Both the position numbers and the translations under genes were made by a program. Shown one piece after another: positions 62,814 through 64,000 of a stretch of DNA of 64,000 nt. The stretch covers positions 1,293,125 to 1,357,124 of the forward strand of contig VXAU01001252.1 of NCBI GenBank assembly GCA_013399695.1. Reading direction: 5' to 3'. The notes under the pieces are model-generated. The model was not told the origin of the DNA. It saw only the letters and a program-made list of their open reading frames with translations, and searched no databases. This stretch comes from Formicarius rufipectus (Eukaryota > Chordata > Aves > Passeriformes > Formicariidae). Each line of letters opens with the position of its first letter. Within the stretch, counting starts at the first letter, position 1.

Positions 62814-64000
62814 GCTTGGTTGATATTTGTCCAATACAATGGGCCCTGGTCTATGAGCAGAGGCCTCAGGCAGTGGCACAGTAAAAACAACTATGTGAAC
62901 AGACACCTAAATAACACGATGATGGAAATATACAATAGAATTAATTTGGCATTCTTGTTCCAAAAAATTTTATAATATAATTAACAACTTTAAAATGCAA
63001 CTGCCATTCCCAAAAATCAAGAGGTCTCCCAGTAATCTGCATATCAGCAGTGAAAAAAACATGAAACATTCTGCTTAAGCAAGAACAAGGTGAACAATAC
63101 AATTCAAGTTAGTTCTTGTTTCACTCAGGCTGGAACTGTTGGGAGAGCCTTAGAAGATAGGAACATATACACCCCTTTAAAACCTATGTACGAAATGGCA
63201 AATTCATGTGAAAAGTCCCCTTGGAACAGATATAAAACTTTTTGATATAATCATTTCCTACATTACTTATCCCAGTGAACAAAATCTATTTAAAATGTCA
63301 GGTTTAGAAATCCTCCTGGATTGATGATGACAGGAGTTAGTTTTTAGTTTGCATTTGAACTAAGATGCAGCAGCAGAATTTGTCCTTTTGTGACTGTATT
63401 CTTCATGTTTCTCTAACTGGAAATCCTTAGAGCATCTAAACTTCCATTTCTGACAGAACTATTCACTTCCTTCCCAGCTCTCACCTGAACAGCACAGCTT
63501 GACCTGGCACTGACTCTTTATTCAGTTTGGCATCACCTGTGGCAGTAACACAGGTGTGGAAAGTCCTCACTGTTGCAGCCCTATGCTTGTTTTAGGGCCC
63601 TGTATTTACTGAAACAAAGATTTTGAAAAGCTTATTTTACTCAGGAAAGCAGGAATATTATTTTTACATTTATTTATTTTATTTTCAGTATACATGCATC
63701 TCTTTCCTAATTTATCTCCCACACTTCATTCCATTCAAGGACAGATTAAAACCTCGTTTTGAGGTGAAACATATTGTTAGTTGTTTCCACTTAATGCTTT
63801 CATCTGGAGTGAAATGATCTTTCAAGACTCAAATATGACATTTACCTGAAGAAAATATGTTTTCCTAGTGCACTGGGTAACTTTTTCCTTAAGAGCATTT
63901 CAGTGAGAGGTAAGCAAAAAGGAGGAGCCAGGGCATACCCAGGCAGTGACTCAGGGTTATGATCTGATCTAAGGGACTGTGTAAAGAAAAGAAACTAGAA
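62813..64000. other. Unassigned noncoding DNA
   Basis: No gene recognised up to the window edge. Pyrimidine-rich and AT-rich stretches alternate without a repeat or RNA that I can support. Confidence 0.65.

Noticed and set aside
1..64000. CRISPR array, operon, phage or bacterial defence system
   Set aside because: There are no regularly spaced direct repeats, no coding density and no ribosome-binding-site-led gene series. The DNA has vertebrate CpG depletion and noncoding texture.

Overview
This window looks like vertebrate nuclear DNA from a gene-poor region, either a gene desert or the inside of a very long intron. It is AT-rich and strongly CpG-depleted. All six frames are dense with stop codons. 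I found no operon-like packing and no recognisable protein domain. Repeat content is very low, with no Alu, B1, L1 or other abundant mammalian interspersed repeat recognisable by eye. The repeats present are mostly short low-complexity tracts of GT/AC, polypurine, poly-A or poly-T type. Together with a draft-style assembly (two N gaps and two single Ns), this fits a bird or other sauropsid best. That assignment is an inference: I saw no diagnostic CR1 3' end that would clinch it.

I support no protein-coding gene. The longest open frames are 174 to 217 codons, several of them open only from non-ATG codons. They lie in locally GC-richer patches and read as nothing I recognise. I also found no convincing tRNA, rRNA, snRNA or microRNA gene.

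Layout: 1-10 kb holds unassigned DNA with a polypurine/G-run tract (2057-2105), two GC-richer patches (3260-3920 and 5641-5880), short hairpins (5819-5845 and 7291-7321) and possible conserved-noncoding-type patches near 1.7, 4.5 and 9.3 kb. From 10 to 25 kb the DNA is mostly plain, except for a candidate regulatory block at 17.04-17.84 kb with two perfect palindromes, a GT-only tract at 24.28 kb and a 196-base gap. From 25 to 45 kb there are candidate regulatory patches (26.4-26.96, 35.03-35.37, 39.78-40.25 and 42.0-42.38 kb), a hairpin next to an A17 tract at 31.25 kb, and a 37-base gap inside AC-rich DNA. From 45 to 64 kb lies the most striking block (49.0-49.98 kb), which is CpG-retaining and rich in homeodomain-type sites and may be an ultraconserved-type enhancer. 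This part also has a possible solo LTR at 53.76-53.96 kb with a decayed open frame beside it, and a 32-base poly-T tract at 62.78 kb.

If the window has a function, it is most likely long-range cis-regulation of a developmental gene outside it. I see no evidence of an undescribed protein system here, and all calls of conservation need an alignment that I could not run.
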